DNA of 6,776 nucleotides from Candidatus Moranbacteria bacterium GW2011_GWE1_49_15 (GTDB lineage: Bacteria; Patescibacteriota; Minisyncoccia; Moranbacterales; GWC2-37-73), in NCBI GenBank assembly GCA_001003855.1, contig LCPX01000056.1:1-6776 (forward strand), in the 5' to 3' direction. Of this stretch, positions 6,025 to 6,776 are shown piece by piece (within the stretch, counting starts at the first letter, position 1; each line of letters opens with the position of its first letter). A model generated the notes under the pieces. It was given only the letters and a program-made list of their open reading frames with translations, was not told the DNA's origin and did no database searches. A program made the translations under genes and the position numbers.

Positions 6025-6776
6025 ATGTCCCTAGCAAAATCCTTCGTTTGGATGACTTTCGCCGAAATACTTTTCAGCATCTCCGGTTACATCGTCCATT
6101 CCGGAGCCGGACGCCTTCTCACTCCCCAGGATTACGGAAGGTATGGACTCATCGTGACGCTCTCCATCATGATCGTGACTTTGATCGGAAATGGAATCCC
6201 GATTTCCATGAGCAAATATCTGAGCGAATTCCATGAAGCGAAACCGGGCCTAGTTCCCGTCATCAAAAGGAAGGCTCTCCTGCTTCAGCTTATTTTGATA
6301 GGACTGGTGATGTCGCTGTTCTTTTTCGCCACCCCGCTGATATCCTCGGCCCTCGGAGACGAAACCCTGACTCCGCTTCTTCGCATCTCGATCTTCATCC
6401 TTCCGATGTACGCGATAGACACGTTTTATTTCTATTACTTCACGGGGATACACCGCTTCCGCTTCCAGGCCGCGCTCAAGATCCTCAGATCGGTTTTGCG
6501 CGTGACGATGATCATCGGCATGATCTGGCTCTGGAAACTAGAAGGCGCCATAGCCGGTTACATAGCAGTTCCCCTGCTGGTCTTTTTGGCGGCTTGGGCC
6601 TACGACTATTTCAAGGTTTCCAGGGAGTTTCCATCCCATGACAAGACTCTCGATTTCGACTGGATGAGGCTCCTCAACTACGCTTGGCCGATCACGCTGT
6701 TCATGATCTTCTATGAGATTTTGATATCGCTCGACCTCTATTTCGTCAAAGCGATTCTGGGGGACGACTACCAGAC
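6025..6776 (+). CDS. Wzx-like oligosaccharide flippase (polysaccharide biosynthesis protein, MOP superfamily), 3'-truncated
   Basis: This protein moves undecaprenyl-diphosphate-linked oligosaccharide from the inner to the outer face of the cytoplasmic membrane. The frame runs from ATG 6025 with no stop to the window end, so 250 residues (about half of the usual 430-480) are visible. Features fit the Wzx/RfbX family: an N-terminal helix, then GRLLTPQDYGRYGLIVTL (29-46), matching the R-x-L-x-P-x-x-Y-G-x-Y-G pattern of the first loop. Hydrophobic segments follow at about 40-64, 84-108, 119-140, 158-172, 174-194 and 218-234, and then LDLYFVKAILGDDYQ (236-250), the start of the mid-protein repeat of the same fold. 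Charged loops fall between helices. It lies 11 bp after the small exported protein gene, in the same operon as the GT4 and GT-C-like genes, which supports export of a lipid-linked glycan assembled in the cytoplasm. MurJ, another MOP member, is less likely given the glycan neighbours. Confidence 0.9.
   Translation, partial: MSLAKSFVWMTFAEILFSISGYIVHSGAGRLLTPQDYGRYGLIVTLSIMIVTLIGNGIPISMSKYLSEFHEAKPGLVPVIKRKALLLQLILIGLVMSLFFFATPLISSALGDETLTPLLRISIFILPMYAIDTFYFYYFTGIHRFRFQAALKILRSVLRVTMIIGMIWLWKLEGAIAGYIAVPLLVFLAAWAYDYFKVSREFPSHDKTLDFDWMRLLNYAWPITLFMIFYEILISLDLYFVKAILGDDYQ

Overview
This window looks like part of a surface-polysaccharide (or surface-glycan) biosynthesis locus from a bacterium. 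All real genes are on the + strand and tightly packed. The best guess for the source is a Candidate Phyla Radiation (Patescibacteria, Parcubacteria-like) genome. That rests on compact gene order, start codons with no visible Shine-Dalgarno sequence, and several proteins (a small four-cysteine membrane protein, a GT4 transferase, a 120-residue exported protein) whose sequence style I associate with that group. The assignment is an inference of moderate-to-low confidence. The standard bacterial code fits: none of the long reading frames carries an internal TGA.

Region 1 (1-2440) is the end of one transcription unit. It holds a nucleotide-sugar 6-dehydrogenase of the UDP-GlcNAc/UDP-ManNAc type (5' end cut off by the window), a 77-residue membrane-anchored protein with four cysteines, and a GT2 glycosyltransferase of the dolichyl/polyprenyl-phosphate sugar synthase type with two C-terminal membrane helices. 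The unit closes with a clear intrinsic terminator at 2415-2440.

Region 2 (2442-6776) begins directly after that terminator with a near-consensus sigma-70 promoter (TTGAAA, 17 bp, TATAAT). It drives a GT4 glycosyltransferase whose reading frame is broken near its 5' end, a 669-residue polytopic GT-C-like membrane protein, a 120-residue exported or membrane-anchored protein that overlaps it by four bases (ATGA), and a Wzx-like oligosaccharide flippase cut off by the 3' end of the window.

Together the genes suggest a pathway: the dehydrogenase makes an acidic sugar nucleotide, the GT2 charges a polyprenyl-phosphate carrier or adds a sugar, the GT4 extends a lipid-linked oligosaccharide, the Wzx protein flips it, and the GT-C-like protein acts on lipid-linked sugar on the outer face. 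The order of action and the final acceptor cannot be read from the sequence. The most notable points are the frame break in the GT4 gene, the translationally coupled GT-C/small-protein pair, and the small four-cysteine protein of unknown function.
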